Assembly: GCF_050946515.1 (NCBI RefSeq)
Contig: NZ_JBMNUX010000007.1
Span: 62,001 to 126,000 of the forward strand
Direction: 5' to 3'
DNA length: 64,000 nucleotides
From: Tractidigestivibacter sp050946515
GTDB taxonomy: Bacteria > Actinomycetota > Coriobacteriia > Coriobacteriales > Atopobiaceae
Shown: positions 27,234 through 36,275 of the stretch, piece after piece
How the letters are laid out: each line of letters starts with the position of its first letter
Numbering within the stretch: the first letter of the stretch is position 1
Notes under the pieces: generated by a model
Database searches by the model: none
What the model saw: only the letters and a program-made list of their open reading frames with translations
What the model was told of the DNA's origin: nothing
Translations under genes and position numbers: made by a program

Positions 27234-28289
27234 GTGAAGAAAATCCTTATCGTGGCTACCGGCGGAACGATTGCCTCGTCCGCCGGCTCCCACGGGCTCA
27301 CCCCCACGCTTACGGGCGAGGAGCTTGTTGGCTACGTGCCGCAGGTGCGCGATCTGTGCAACTTCGAAATCGTGCAGGCTATGAATATCGACAGTACCAA
27401 TATGCAGCCCAACGACTGGCTGCGCATTGCCGACACGATAATGGCCGCCTATGACGACTTCGATGGCTTCGTGATCCTGCATGGCACCGACACCATGGCC
27501 TACACCGCTGCCGCCCTCTCCTACCTCATTCAGGACAGCCCCAAGCCCATTGTGCTGACAGGCTCCCAGCAGCCGATGTCGAATCCCTTTACCGACGCGA
27601 AGCTGAATCTGTACCAGTCGCTGCTCTACGCCTGCCAGGATGACAGCAGCGACGTGTCAGTTGTCTTCGATGGCCGCGTTATTGTGGGAACGCGCGCGCA
27701 CAAGCAGCGCACTATGAGCTTCAATGCATTTACCAGCGTGAATTATCCACTGCCGGCCATCATCAGAAACGACCGCGTGATTCGCGAGAGCCACATGGGA
27801 ATGTCCATCGAGAAGGACAACCCTCCTCGCAAAGAGTCTCACCTGCACAGCATCTTGCGACCGCGCCGGCCGCGTGTTTACCACGAGCTCGATGATCACG
27901 TGGTCGTGCTTCGCCTCACGCCCGGCCTTGGCCCCGAGGTTCTCGACGCATTGTTCGCTGAGTTTGACGCCGTCATTCTCGAGGTCTTCGGAATCGGAGG
28001 CATCCCCGAGACGGACGACGCCCATTTTGAGAAGGCCATCCTCGGCTGGACTTCTGTCGGAAAATACGTTGTCATGACTACCCAAGTCTCGGAAGAGGGG
28101 CTTGACCTAGGAGTTTATGAGGTTGGAAGCACGTATCTCAACCGACCTCGCATCCTTTTGGGCGGCGACATGACCACCGAGGCCTTGGTTGCAAAAACCA
28201 TGTGGGTGCTGGGTCAGTCAAACGATCCGAGGAAGGCCGCGCAGCTCTTCTATCAGCCAATCAACCACGACCGCGCAAGCGACGACTAG
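27234..28289 (+). CDS. Asparaginase, type I (cytosolic)
   Basis: Deamidates L-asparagine. 351 aa, GTG start at 27234 with SD GGAC-like sequence. The two catalytic triad blocks are ATGGTIASS (Thr12) and LHGTDTMAYTA (about 83-93, Thr-Asp) with a lysine in the C-terminal block. No signal peptide, so the low-affinity cytosolic type is likely. A glutamyl-tRNA(Gln) amidotransferase D-type subunit has a similar fold but is archaeal. Downstream lies an unusual repeat-filled gap. Confidence 0.88.
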   Translation: MKKILIVATGGTIASSAGSHGLTPTLTGEELVGYVPQVRDLCNFEIVQAMNIDSTNMQPNDWLRIADTIMAAYDDFDGFVILHGTDTMAYTAAALSYLIQDSPKPIVLTGSQQPMSNPFTDAKLNLYQSLLYACQDDSSDVSVVFDGRVIVGTRAHKQRTMSFNAFTSVNYPLPAIIRNDRVIRESHMGMSIEKDNPPRKESHLHSILRPRRPRVYHELDDHVVVLRLTPGLGPEVLDALFAEFDAVILEVFGIGGIPETDDAHFEKAILGWTSVGKYVVMTTQVSEEGLDLGVYEVGSTYLNRPRILLGGDMTTEALVAKTMWVLGQSNDPRKAAQLFYQPINHDRASDD

Positions 28290-28307
28290 CGGCAACCAGG
28301 CCGCGGC

Positions 28308-28374
28308 AATAACAAACACCGCAGCGAGATTCGAAGTCGGCAGCTACCGCTTTGGCGCTGGCGTGTTTATTAAA
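28308..28374. repeat. Hairpin repeat, copy 1
   Basis: An imperfect palindrome: left end AATAACAAACACCGCAGCG, right end CGCTGGCGTGTTTATTAAAT. It is the most diverged of three related elements spaced about 160 bp apart in the gap after the asparaginase gene. Confidence 0.7.
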
Positions 28375-28465
28375 TGAGGGAGCCCCGAAGGGGGTTGAGC
28401 CGCTCGCCAGCCGGATCTGGCACGCTCTGTTGCAGTGGTGCCTCACGCAACGAAAACGTCAGCAC

Positions 28466-28532
28466 AATTAATAAACACCGCAGCGGGATATCGGGCTGAA
28501 GCCTGCTATTAGCGTGGCGCCGTGTTTGTTGG
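28466..28532. repeat. Hairpin repeat, copy 2
   Basis: Begins AATTAATAAACACCGCAGCG, nearly identical to the left end of copy 1, and ends GCGCCGTGTTTGTTGG. The upstream flank (GTGCCTCACGCAA) matches the flank of copy 3, so the repeat extends beyond the hairpin. Confidence 0.75.
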
Positions 28533-28627
28533 TCGGCATGGCGCTGGAAGCGAGGCCGAGGCAGGCGGAGCCAAGCGAGAAGAGCGGCAATCGGTGCGAC
28601 CGTGCGCCACGCAATAGGTACCGGTCG

Positions 28628-28696
28628 AATTAATAAACACGACGGCGAGATTTGGGGATGTCAGTAACCGTTTTGGCTCTGTCGTGTTTATTAATT
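28628..28696. repeat. Hairpin repeat, copy 3 (perfect ends)
   Basis: Perfect 16-bp terminal inverted repeats, AATTAATAAACACGAC (28628-28643) and GTCGTGTTTATTAATT (28681-28696), around a 37-bp interior. Compact, with no ORF and no U tract. Confidence 0.85.
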
Positions 28697-28725
28697 GAAG
28701 CCGGAGCACCGGACGGGCCTGCAGC

Positions 28726-28786
28726 ACCGGGAATCAACAGTACCGGGGATCAACAGCACCGGCGGGACTCAGCAACGCCGGTCGGC
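28726..28786. repeat. Short degenerate tandem repeat
   Basis: Three to four degenerate copies of a 16-19-bp unit of the form CAGCACCGGGAATCAA run up to the stop codon of the next, convergent gene. No function is evident. Confidence 0.5.
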
Positions 28787-28791
28787 ACAGC

Positions 28792-30183
28792 CTAGTGACC
28801 CCGCGCGACCGGCTCAAGGCGCTCCATCGAGACAAGCCCGACCGTGCGCTCCATCTGGTGGCGAGTCAGCCCCACGCCATCCACGCTCATCTCGCCAAGC
28901 TGGTTGTCAAACGGGTCCTCGCGCAGAGCTAGGTCAGGCGGATCTAGCTGCGCAAACAGCTGGCAATTGGCCACCATGCGCCACGGGTCGAGGTTGCCAA
29001 AGTAGAACTCGCGCCGGTCCTCGTCGCCCTCGCGTCGTGCTGCGGAGCCAAACGAGCAATCCGCCCACAGCCAGCCATGCGGCGCGATGTAAAACATCGC
29101 CCAGTCATGGCAGCCAACGCCGTCCGGACGCACAGAAAGGCCGCTCTGCCAGCGCGCGGGAATGCCCGCGATGCGACACATCGTGATGAACAGCGTCGCG
29201 AAAACTCCGCAATCGGCGCGCAGGCTCTTAGCAGCACTGTCAGCAAGCGAGTCAAGCAGCAGGTAAGGCGGCTGGAAGCGGTAGTCGACATTTTCGCAAA
29301 TCCAGTCGTAAATTGCGCGAGCCCGCTCGAGGGGCGTGGAGCAGCCGCTGGTCACGCGCTCCGTGAGCCGGCGCAAGTAAGGCGTAAAGACGATGTGCGG
29401 CTCTTCTTCGCCCAAGTCAAACGTGGGCTGCTCGCCCGAGCACGCAATCTGGTCCGGAGAAACGTACTGCGCCCGAATGTCGTAGCGATAGGTCACCTCG
29501 AAGCCGCGGCGCCCGGCTCCGCGGCTCTCCCAATGAGCCGTGCGCTGCGGCGCATCTTCCGGAGCGACTCGGACACCCGGAGTTGCATCCAAAATCTCAA
29601 TCCGCGACTGTTGCGGACAGCTCGCCGGCACGGGCAGCCACGCACGAACGACTCCGTTCCTCTCGACGTCTACCAGCGGCCTTATGTGGGCTCGAAGCGT
29701 AATCCTGCGCGCGGCGACGCCGTTTTCGCGCATCTCGGCGAGCAGCGCATCGCGCGCGGCAAGGTTGCGAGACTCAGGCGAATGAATGCCTGGCACCTCC
29801 GCAGGATAAAAGCGCAGCGAGTCCATCCAGCTGGGAAGAAAGCGCATCTCCCCGTCGACCATGCGCCAGTCGATCCTCCCCCGATTGACAAGAGCGTCCA
29901 GCTCGTCGGTCGAGAAGGACGCAATCTCCTTGCGCATGGCAGCGAGCGCCTGGTCGCGCGTTATGCAGTATTCCTGTGGGGTTCTCATAATGCGGCAGCG
30001 CTCGGCACGCAGCAATGGAGCAAGCTCCGCCCGAGCGTCATCGGCAAGCGCCGCGTCTATCAACCGCAGCGCACGCTTCAGATCGCCTGCCTGCTTGGCG
30101 CGCTCAATCTCCGGAGGAAGACCGTCGCGAAGATGCAGAAAGTCGGCATTCAAGTCGCAAGCCGTTGAAGTCGTAGATGGCAT
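28792..30183 (-). CDS. Transglutaminase-like domain protein
   Basis: 463 aa. The papain-like core has its Cys in RADCGVFATLFITMCRIAGIPARW, His in CHDWAMFYI and Asp in WADCSFG, the usual order of bacterial transglutaminase-core proteins. The N-terminal 200 residues look helical (repeats of ERAKQAGDLKRALRLIDAA type). No signal peptide is seen. ATG 30183 follows GAGGAGCTGTC; an upstream start is possible but lacks an SD. The enzyme's activity (protease, deamidase or cross-linker) is undetermined. Probably co-transcribed with the upstream hydrolase (26-bp gap). Confidence 0.8.
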   Translation of the reverse strand: MPSTTSTACDLNADFLHLRDGLPPEIERAKQAGDLKRALRLIDAALADDARAELAPLLRAERCRIMRTPQEYCITRDQALAAMRKEIASFSTDELDALVNRGRIDWRMVDGEMRFLPSWMDSLRFYPAEVPGIHSPESRNLAARDALLAEMRENGVAARRITLRAHIRPLVDVERNGVVRAWLPVPASCPQQSRIEILDATPGVRVAPEDAPQRTAHWESRGAGRRGFEVTYRYDIRAQYVSPDQIACSGEQPTFDLGEEEPHIVFTPYLRRLTERVTSGCSTPLERARAIYDWICENVDYRFQPPYLLLDSLADSAAKSLRADCGVFATLFITMCRIAGIPARWQSGLSVRPDGVGCHDWAMFYIAPHGWLWADCSFGSAARREGDEDRREFYFGNLDPWRMVANCQLFAQLDPPDLALREDPFDNQLGEMSVDGVGLTRHQMERTVGLVSMERLEPVARGH

Positions 30184-30209
30184 GACAGCTCCTCTCGACA
30201 CGAACTAGC

Positions 30210-31136
30210 CTACCGCAAGCTGGCGTCGCTCACCACTCCTGCAGAGGCATCCCCCACAGCGCGCATCCATTGGTCAGCGAGAGGAACCCACGTGGCCACG
30301 TGCGGGTCGACCTTCTCGCCTGCCGCCGAGGATGACTCGTCCGCAAGCGCCATGCCGTGGACGCCCTCGCGATACAGGTGCAGCTCGCAGCTTACGCCCG
30401 CACCAAGCAGAAGCCGTGCGAACTCCAGCGTGTCAGACGGGCTGCACGTTGCGTCAGTCGAGGTCTGCCACATGAAGGTCGGCGGCATGCCTGGGCGCAC
30501 GCCGCGGAGAAGGTCAACCGACGCGCGCTGCTGCGGAGTGGGGCACTCGGTGCCGAAGAGCGCGACGTTGCTCAGCGCCTGCTCGCGAAGCCTCTGCTCA
30601 TCCCCGCGCAGCTCAAGCGCGCGCAGCATCGGGTAGCACGCGACGATTCCCGCAGGCAGAACCGAGCGCGCCTCCCCCTCTGAAAGGCCCGCGTCGCGGA
30701 GAAGGGTCGCGTCATCAAAGCGCTCCGCGAGCGACAGCGCAACGTGGGCGCCTGCCGAGAAGGCGACCACGAACACACGCGACGCGTCAACCAGCAGTTC
30801 GTCCGCATGCGAGCGCACATACGCGATGGCCTCCATGAGCTCGGAGACCTGATGGGGATAGCCCTGTGCGCCGGAAAGCAGAGGCGCGCCGTCGCCGGCG
30901 CAGTCCACGTTTTCGAAGTACGTCGAGTAGCGCAGCACAAACGCGTCGTAGCCGAGACCCAGAAAACGAGCCGCAACAGGGTCGCCCTCTCGGTGCGCAC
31001 GGCGCAGGTATGCCCCGCCAGCAAGCACGATGACCGCAGGCCGCGGCTTTGCGCAGCCCGTGGCAACGAGCTTGTCGTGCAGGCAGCACTCCAGCTCGAT
31101 GCCAGTCTTAGAAAGCGTTGCAACTTCAAACCTCAT
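30210..31136 (-). CDS. Alpha/beta-hydrolase, esterase-like
   Basis: 308 aa. The fold's features are visible: oxyanion-hole region VIVLAGGAYLRRAHREGDPVA, nucleophile elbow VAFSAGAHVALSLAE (the usual first Gly is Ala/Phe here), and the catalytic His in REGVHGMALAD near the C-terminus. It most resembles small acyl-sugar or acetyl-xylan esterase-type hydrolases often found with glycosidases, consistent with the rhamnosidase locus nearby; that link is inference. SD GGAAGGACCTC before the ATG. Confidence 0.75.
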   Translation of the reverse strand: MRFEVATLSKTGIELECCLHDKLVATGCAKPRPAVIVLAGGAYLRRAHREGDPVAARFLGLGYDAFVLRYSTYFENVDCAGDGAPLLSGAQGYPHQVSELMEAIAYVRSHADELLVDASRVFVVAFSAGAHVALSLAERFDDATLLRDAGLSEGEARSVLPAGIVACYPMLRALELRGDEQRLREQALSNVALFGTECPTPQQRASVDLLRGVRPGMPPTFMWQTSTDATCSPSDTLEFARLLLGAGVSCELHLYREGVHGMALADESSSAAGEKVDPHVATWVPLADQWMRAVGDASAGVVSDASLR

Positions 31137-31193
31137 GAGGTCCTTCCTTCTACGTAGCCCCTAGTGCCGCTGCCGTCTCGTGCGCCCACATCG

Positions 31194-32183
31194 TCACGCT
31201 CGACCGTAGGACGCCTTCTCTCGAAACTCCTTGGGGGTGCAGCCGGCGAATTCTCGAAATCGCTTGTAGAACTGCGTCAGGTTCGAGATGCCGACCGCCC
31301 CAGCGACCTCGTTTGCCGGCATGCTCGTCATCTGCAGAAGCACGGTCGCGTGCTGCATGCGCTCCTCGTTCACAAGCTGCTTGAAGGAGCAGCCCGTCCC
31401 CTGCCTGATCAGCGAGCTCAGATACGTGCTGTCATACCCGAGGTCTTGGGCCATCTTCTTCAAGCTTCCCTCCGCATAATGCTGGGCGATATATTCACGC
31501 ATTACGCCCACAAGCTCCGAGCGCCTCTCGTCCTGCTCGAATGCCTCCGAATCGGACTCGAACGTGCGGAACAAGTACGTGAGAAGCGCGGCGACAAAGT
31601 CGTCGATGATGTCCGCAGAGCCCACGGTATAGTCAAGGTGCTCGCACAAAATCCTGTCCACGCAGTCGCGAGCGAACTCGTCCCCGTGCGTGCGATAGAT
31701 GCCAAATCGCCGATGCGGGGCGCCCGCCGTTGCAAGCTCGGTGGCAAAGCGCGTATGCAGCCGCGCGATATCCGACATCATTCGCCGCTCAAAGAATCGG
31801 TTGCTCAGAACGATGTTGACCGCCAGCGTGTCAGGGTCGGTCGCCTCAACCTTATGAGGCACATTTCTGTCCATGACCACGCAGTCGCCGGAATCAAGCG
31901 TCACGGGGCTGCCATCGATGACCAGCGGAAACACTCCTTTGTAGCAATACGTCACCACAACGTACTGGTAGATGTGCTCGGGAATCTTTGGGCTGCCGCC
32001 AAGGTGAAAGCTCACGATGTGCTTCCCCTCGCCAAACTCCCGCTGGTTCGTGAACAGAAAGACCTCGCGGTTGTCATAGGGAACCTGCTGGTACTTCTCT
32101 TTAAAATGGGCAAGGACCTCGTCCTCTGAGTAGGTGGCAGCGCCAATGGCATCGAGGGCGCTGGACAGCTCGGAAAGTTTCAT
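31194..32183 (-). CDS. AraC-family transcriptional regulator
   Basis: 329 aa: an N-terminal cupin-like sensor (DSGDCVVMDRNVPHKVEA) and a C-terminal double helix-turn-helix (GSLKKMAQDLGYDSTYLSSLIRQGTGCSFKQL; ANEVAGAVGISNLTQFYKRFREFAGCTPKEFR). ATG 32183 has GGAG six bases upstream; a TTG four codons earlier is less likely. Divergent from the rhamnosidase gene. A sequence CAACTTTTGTTAG upstream of this gene recurs before the PTS gene, making it a good candidate controller of the whole sugar locus. Confidence 0.88.
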   Translation of the reverse strand: MKLSELSSALDAIGAATYSEDEVLAHFKEKYQQVPYDNREVFLFTNQREFGEGKHIVSFHLGGSPKIPEHIYQYVVVTYCYKGVFPLVIDGSPVTLDSGDCVVMDRNVPHKVEATDPDTLAVNIVLSNRFFERRMMSDIARLHTRFATELATAGAPHRRFGIYRTHGDEFARDCVDRILCEHLDYTVGSADIIDDFVAALLTYLFRTFESDSEAFEQDERRSELVGVMREYIAQHYAEGSLKKMAQDLGYDSTYLSSLIRQGTGCSFKQLVNEERMQHATVLLQMTSMPANEVAGAVGISNLTQFYKRFREFAGCTPKEFREKASYGRA

Positions 32184-32192
32184 CGTCGTCTC

Positions 32193-32205
32193 CAACTTTT
32201 GTTAG
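32193..32205. promoter_or_regulatory. Candidate AraC-type operator, copy 1
   Basis: CAACTTTTGTTAG, with a core AAC-TTTT-GTT palindrome, lies in the AraC/rhamnosidase divergent region, ten bases upstream of the AraC start. An identical 13-mer occurs at 34655-34667. Confidence 0.45.
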
Positions 32206-32326
32206 TAATAATCCAATACTTAATTATTGTCGCATGTAGATTAAGGTATTTATCATTCAGTTAATAAATAATTATAGTCTAATGCTTCAAGAGCTGCACG
32301 CACGCTCTGCTCGCTATGGAGGAACG

Positions 32327-34630
32327 ATGGCTGACAATCTCGAAGACGTGCTCTGGATGAGCGGTCCAGACTATGGCTACGGCGCCGACGGCTCGGGGTA
32401 TTACTCCGACCATAGAAATCACGTGCTGGAGAGAGACTTTGACATCAACGACCCCTCCGAGCTTGAAGGGGCAACCCTTACGATTGCCGTCCTTGGGTCA
32501 TGCCGCGTGTTCGTGAACAACGAGCCGGCCGATGGCGGGGCGCCTCTGGGCATCTGGACCAACTACACAAAACGGGTCTACAGCTTTTCTCTTGATGTCT
32601 TGCCGCTGCTTCACGAGGGCAGAAACACCCTGCGCGTCGAGCTAGGAAACGGCTGGTACAACCCCTCGCCGCTTCGGCTGTTTGGAAAATACAACCTACG
32701 CGAGCGCCTCGCCGAGGTTGGGACCCCGCGCGTGGCGCTGCGCCTTTGCGCAGCTGACTCGGAGCAAACGCCCCACACGCTCGTGGAAAGCGACCGCTCT
32801 TGGAGCTGCCGAGAAGGACAGCTCCTCTTCAACAACATCTACCTCGGCGAGCGCCGCGACCTTTCCACCCCTGGTGGAAAGGTCCTTCCTTTGGTCGTGC
32901 GCCAAGAGAGCAGGGACGTCAAGCCCTGTCCCTCCCCCCGCTTCGTGCTGGGGCCTCGCGTCACGCCGTCTTCCGTGAAGCAGCGTGAGGACGGGTCGGT
33001 CTTCCTTGATTTTGGTCGCATAATAAGCGGATATTTCGACCTTTCCATGCTTGCATCGCAAGGCGACGTGATTACCCTGACCTTTGCCGAGGCGATGGAC
33101 AAATCTGGCAACCTTTCGTGCGACTCCAACCTCGCCGGGCTGGTGGGCATGGTCACGCCAGAGGGCCTCACGATCACGGGCGGCCCCGACGCGCCCAAGC
33201 GCGCCATGGAGCGAGACCAGATTATCTGCGCGGAGGGCGAGAACCGCTTCGTCAACGAATTTACGGTGCACTCCTTCCGCTACGTCCTGCTCGAAGGCGC
33301 CCCAGCAAGCGCCATCATCCAAGCAGCCGCAATCTACATGCACGCAGACCTGAAGCGCGTTGGCAGCTTTGAGTGCGACAACCCCGACCTTCAGGCTCTC
33401 TACGACGCCGCCCTCGCGACGAAGCTGAACAACGTGCGCGACACCTGGGAGGACTGCTCCCGCGAGCGCTTTGGCTACGGGGGAGACATGGTCGCCCTCG
33501 CAATATCAAACCTTTTGACCTTTGATTGCGAGGGGCTCATCGCCAAGGTGGTTGGAGACTTCTCTCGCGACCAGACGGAACGCGGTGGCGTGCCCGAGAC
33601 GGCGCCGTACATGGGCATCCAGTCAAACGGCACCGGAGCCGGCGAGGGGCCGCTGCTCTGGCAGCTCGCCTTCCCCTACCTCACGCTCAAGTCGTGGCAG
33701 CACTATGGCTCAAAGAATCTGCTCTCAGAGGAGTGGCCAGCACTGAAGCGCCAGGCCGACTACCTGCTGTCACAGGACCCGGCATCGCTCAGCACGCGCT
33801 GCCTCGGGGACCATGGCTCTGTGGAGACGGGCGACAGCTTCAAGACCGGCACGCCCGACAAGAGCCTCGTGGGCTGGTGCACGATCCTCGCCTTCGCAGA
33901 CTGCGCCGCCCGCATAGCCCATGCGCTTGGCAAGCCAGAAGAGGAGCGCTACCGCACGACCGCCAACAGCCTGCGAGCCCAGATTGTCGAGCGCTTCAAA
34001 AACCCGGACGGCAGCTTTGGGGACGGAACCCAGACCGGCCTTGCCTTTGCCGCGGCATTCGAGCTCGAAAATCCCCAGCGCCTGGCAGACCAGCTCGCGG
34101 CCAAGGTGCAGGAAGACGGAGGAGTGCTGGCCACTGGCATCTTTGGCACCACGCTCGCCTTTGAGGTGCTCCACCGCTACGACCACGACAACGTGGTGGA
34201 GAGCTGGCTTCTTCGCCGCACGAAGCCAAGCCTGCTTGACATGCTGGCAAGCGGGAACGGAGTGCTGGCAGAGCAGTTCCACACCAACCTCTCGTCGCTC
34301 AACCATGCGATGTTCTCGAGCTACGTGGGCTGGCTGATGGAGGCCCCAGGAGGCATCCGCGTCGAGCAAGAGGCCGTCTCCGCGGACAGCATCCAAATAA
34401 AGCCGTACTTCGCCGAGAGCTGCAACCACGTGCGCGCGACGCTTGCCACAAAGGCGGGGACGGTCATGGTCGAGTGGTCACGCAGGGGCGGCAGCGTAGA
34501 GCTGCGTGCGAGCTACCCCGCCTCCGCGCACGTAAGCGTCGAGGTCCCAGCTGGCTATTGCGCTCTCAGCCGCAAGGCCACAGAGACCTCGCTTGCGCTC
34601 ACTTGCCGCCGCACTAGAGGCGCAGCTTGA
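32327..34630 (+). CDS. Alpha-L-rhamnosidase (GH78-like)
   Basis: 767 aa. The N-terminal beta-domains include VLERDFDINDP and LGNGWYNPSPLRLFGKY; the catalytic (alpha/alpha)6 barrel starts around residue 330 (FECDNPDLQALYDAALAT), with DTWEDCSRERFGYGGDMV holding the acidic residues equivalent to the GH78 DxxxRDE(R)xGWxGD motif. A barrel-end GGIRVEQ region and a C-terminal beta domain follow. No signal peptide, so it should act in the cytosol on an imported rhamnoside. ATG 32327 follows GGAGGAACG; an upstream ATG at 32282 has no SD. Confidence 0.85.
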   Translation: MADNLEDVLWMSGPDYGYGADGSGYYSDHRNHVLERDFDINDPSELEGATLTIAVLGSCRVFVNNEPADGGAPLGIWTNYTKRVYSFSLDVLPLLHEGRNTLRVELGNGWYNPSPLRLFGKYNLRERLAEVGTPRVALRLCAADSEQTPHTLVESDRSWSCREGQLLFNNIYLGERRDLSTPGGKVLPLVVRQESRDVKPCPSPRFVLGPRVTPSSVKQREDGSVFLDFGRIISGYFDLSMLASQGDVITLTFAEAMDKSGNLSCDSNLAGLVGMVTPEGLTITGGPDAPKRAMERDQIICAEGENRFVNEFTVHSFRYVLLEGAPASAIIQAAAIYMHADLKRVGSFECDNPDLQALYDAALATKLNNVRDTWEDCSRERFGYGGDMVALAISNLLTFDCEGLIAKVVGDFSRDQTERGGVPETAPYMGIQSNGTGAGEGPLLWQLAFPYLTLKSWQHYGSKNLLSEEWPALKRQADYLLSQDPASLSTRCLGDHGSVETGDSFKTGTPDKSLVGWCTILAFADCAARIAHALGKPEEERYRTTANSLRAQIVERFKNPDGSFGDGTQTGLAFAAAFELENPQRLADQLAAKVQEDGGVLATGIFGTTLAFEVLHRYDHDNVVESWLLRRTKPSLLDMLASGNGVLAEQFHTNLSSLNHAMFSSYVGWLMEAPGGIRVEQEAVSADSIQIKPYFAESCNHVRATLATKAGTVMVEWSRRGGSVELRASYPASAHVSVEVPAGYCALSRKATETSLALTCRRTRGAA

Positions 34631-34650
34631 GGCCGCATTGTGCCCATGAG

Positions 34651-34667
34651 CTAACAACTTTTGTTAG
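34651..34667. promoter_or_regulatory. Candidate AraC-type operator, copy 2
   Basis: CTAAC-AACTTTT-GTTAG contains the same 13-mer as 32193-32205 and extends the palindrome. It is followed 17 bp later by TTGACA (34684-34689), a possible -35 for the PTS gene; the best -10 (TAATTA) is at a wide spacing. Confidence 0.5.
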
Positions 34668-34721
34668 CGATTACTCATTATATTGACATTGTAACAGGTA
34701 TTTGACCTAATTATTTTGATA

Positions 34722-34735
34722 TTAAAGCGCTTTAA
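34722..34735. promoter_or_regulatory. LacI/CcpA-type palindrome upstream of the PTS gene
   Basis: TTAAAGCGCTTTAA is a perfect 14-bp palindrome with the central CG of LacI-family operators and catabolite-response-like sites. It lies about 50 bp before the EIIBC start, downstream of the candidate -35. Confidence 0.5.
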
Positions 34736-34785
34736 GATAGTTTCCTACAACAGCTATTGAGAGCAAGAGAGGGAAGGTTCCCGCA

Positions 34786-36186
34786 ATGGCAGACAACAAG
34801 CAGATTGCCACTGACGTCCTTCAAGCAGTAGGTGGCCCCGAGAACGTCAGCGCAGTGTTTCACTGCATGACCAGGCTCCGCTTTGAGCTGAAGGATCGCT
34901 CGGCCGTGAGCGACGACACCGTCAAGGCCGTCGACGGCGTGCTCGGCGTTCAGGAGAAGGGCGGCCAGTACCAGATCATCATTGGCACCAATGTGCCCGA
35001 GGTCTATGACGAACTTTGCAAGCAGGGCGGCTTTGAGGCAAAGGAGGCCGTCGACGAGAACCTCGACGCACCCAAGGAGAAGCTCACCTGGAAGAAGGTC
35101 GGCAGCAACATCCTTGACTACCTTTCCGGCTCCGTCGTCCCGCTCATCCCAGTGCTTATCACCGGCGCGCTCTTCAAGACGCTCTCCGCTATCTTTGGCT
35201 CGACCCTGCTCGGCATCGTCTCCGACGACAGCGACTTCATCTTCATCTGCAACATGGTCTATAACGCAGCGTTCTACTTCCTGCCAATCATGGCTGGCTA
35301 CTCCGCTGCAAAGAAGCTCGGCGCCAACGCGTTTCTCGGCGCGCTCATGGGCGCAATCCTGATTGAGCCCTCCTTCGTGCAGCTCGCAGCCGACGGCGGC
35401 TCGCTCAGCGTCTACGGCATCCCCGCTTCCGTCATGTCCTACGCACAGACCCTGATCCCCGTTCTTCTCTGCGTCTGGGTCATGAGCTACGTCGAGAAGT
35501 TCTTCGAGAAGCACATGCCGCAGTCCGTGCGCACCGTGTTTGCTCCCTTCCTGACCTTCGTGGTCATGCTGCCTGTCGCCCTTTGCGCGCTCGCGCCCCT
35601 TGGCGGATATCTGGGCACCGGTCTCGCCGCGTTCTTCGAGTGGCTTGCGGCCACTCCGCTTGGCTGGCTGGCGACGGTCCTCATCGCTGCTACCTGGCCA
35701 ATCCTGGTTCTTACCGGCATGCACGTGGGTATCGCTGCCATCGCCCTTGCGCAGTATGCGCAGGTTGGCACCGATAACCTGGTGCTTCTTGCCGCCACCG
35801 TCCAAGCGTTCACCGCGTCCGGCGTCGGCCTTGCCGTGTGGCTGCGCCTGAAGGACCCCGAGCAGAAGTCACTCGCCCTTGGCTACTTCATCACGCAGTT
35901 CATCGGCGGCGTCGGCGAGCCCCTTCTCTACGGCGTGTTCCTTCGCTACAAGCGTCCTTGGATCGCATCGATCATCGGCGGCGCCGCGGCTGGCCTGTAC
36001 GCCTGCATCACCGGCCTGACGCTCTACGTCCCCACGCAGGGTCTGTTCTCGCCCCTGAGCTTTGCCGGAGGCAGCCAGGCGAACCTGATCAACGGCTTCA
36101 TCGCCTGCGGAATCGGCATGCTCGTCTCCTTCATCGTCGCTTGGTTCGTCGCGCTTACGCCCGAGCAGATTGAAGGAAAGGAGTAG
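34786..36186 (+). CDS. PTS system EIIBC component, glucose/beta-glucoside superfamily
   Basis: 466 aa: EIIB (1-80) with phosphocysteine Cys27 in HCMTRLRFEL, then a ten-segment EIIC (about 105-455) with the GGVGEPLLYGVFLRYKRPW substrate/translocation motif. Full BglF-type proteins carry a C-terminal EIIA of about 150 aa, which is missing, so EIIA must come in trans. ATG 34786 follows GAGGGAAGG. With an intracellular rhamnosidase just upstream, it likely imports a rhamnosyl glucoside. A strong terminator follows. Confidence 0.88.
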   Translation: MADNKQIATDVLQAVGGPENVSAVFHCMTRLRFELKDRSAVSDDTVKAVDGVLGVQEKGGQYQIIIGTNVPEVYDELCKQGGFEAKEAVDENLDAPKEKLTWKKVGSNILDYLSGSVVPLIPVLITGALFKTLSAIFGSTLLGIVSDDSDFIFICNMVYNAAFYFLPIMAGYSAAKKLGANAFLGALMGAILIEPSFVQLAADGGSLSVYGIPASVMSYAQTLIPVLLCVWVMSYVEKFFEKHMPQSVRTVFAPFLTFVVMLPVALCALAPLGGYLGTGLAAFFEWLAATPLGWLATVLIAATWPILVLTGMHVGIAAIALAQYAQVGTDNLVLLAATVQAFTASGVGLAVWLRLKDPEQKSLALGYFITQFIGGVGEPLLYGVFLRYKRPWIASIIGGAAAGLYACITGLTLYVPTQGLFSPLSFAGGSQANLINGFIACGIGMLVSFIVAWFVALTPEQIEGKE

Positions 36187-36210
36187 CGCAAAGCATTTGC
36201 CCCCTCACGT

Positions 36211-36243
36211 CGGCGCCACGGACCCCAACCGTGGCGCCGTTTT
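36211..36243 (+). terminator. Terminator after the PTS gene
   Basis: An 11-bp perfect stem, CGGCGCCACGG (36211-36221) and CCGTGGCGCCG (36229-36239), followed by TTTTGTGTG. Confidence 0.9.
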
Positions 36244-36275
36244 GTGTGGAGGGGCACTGCGCGGATGCGCGCAAC

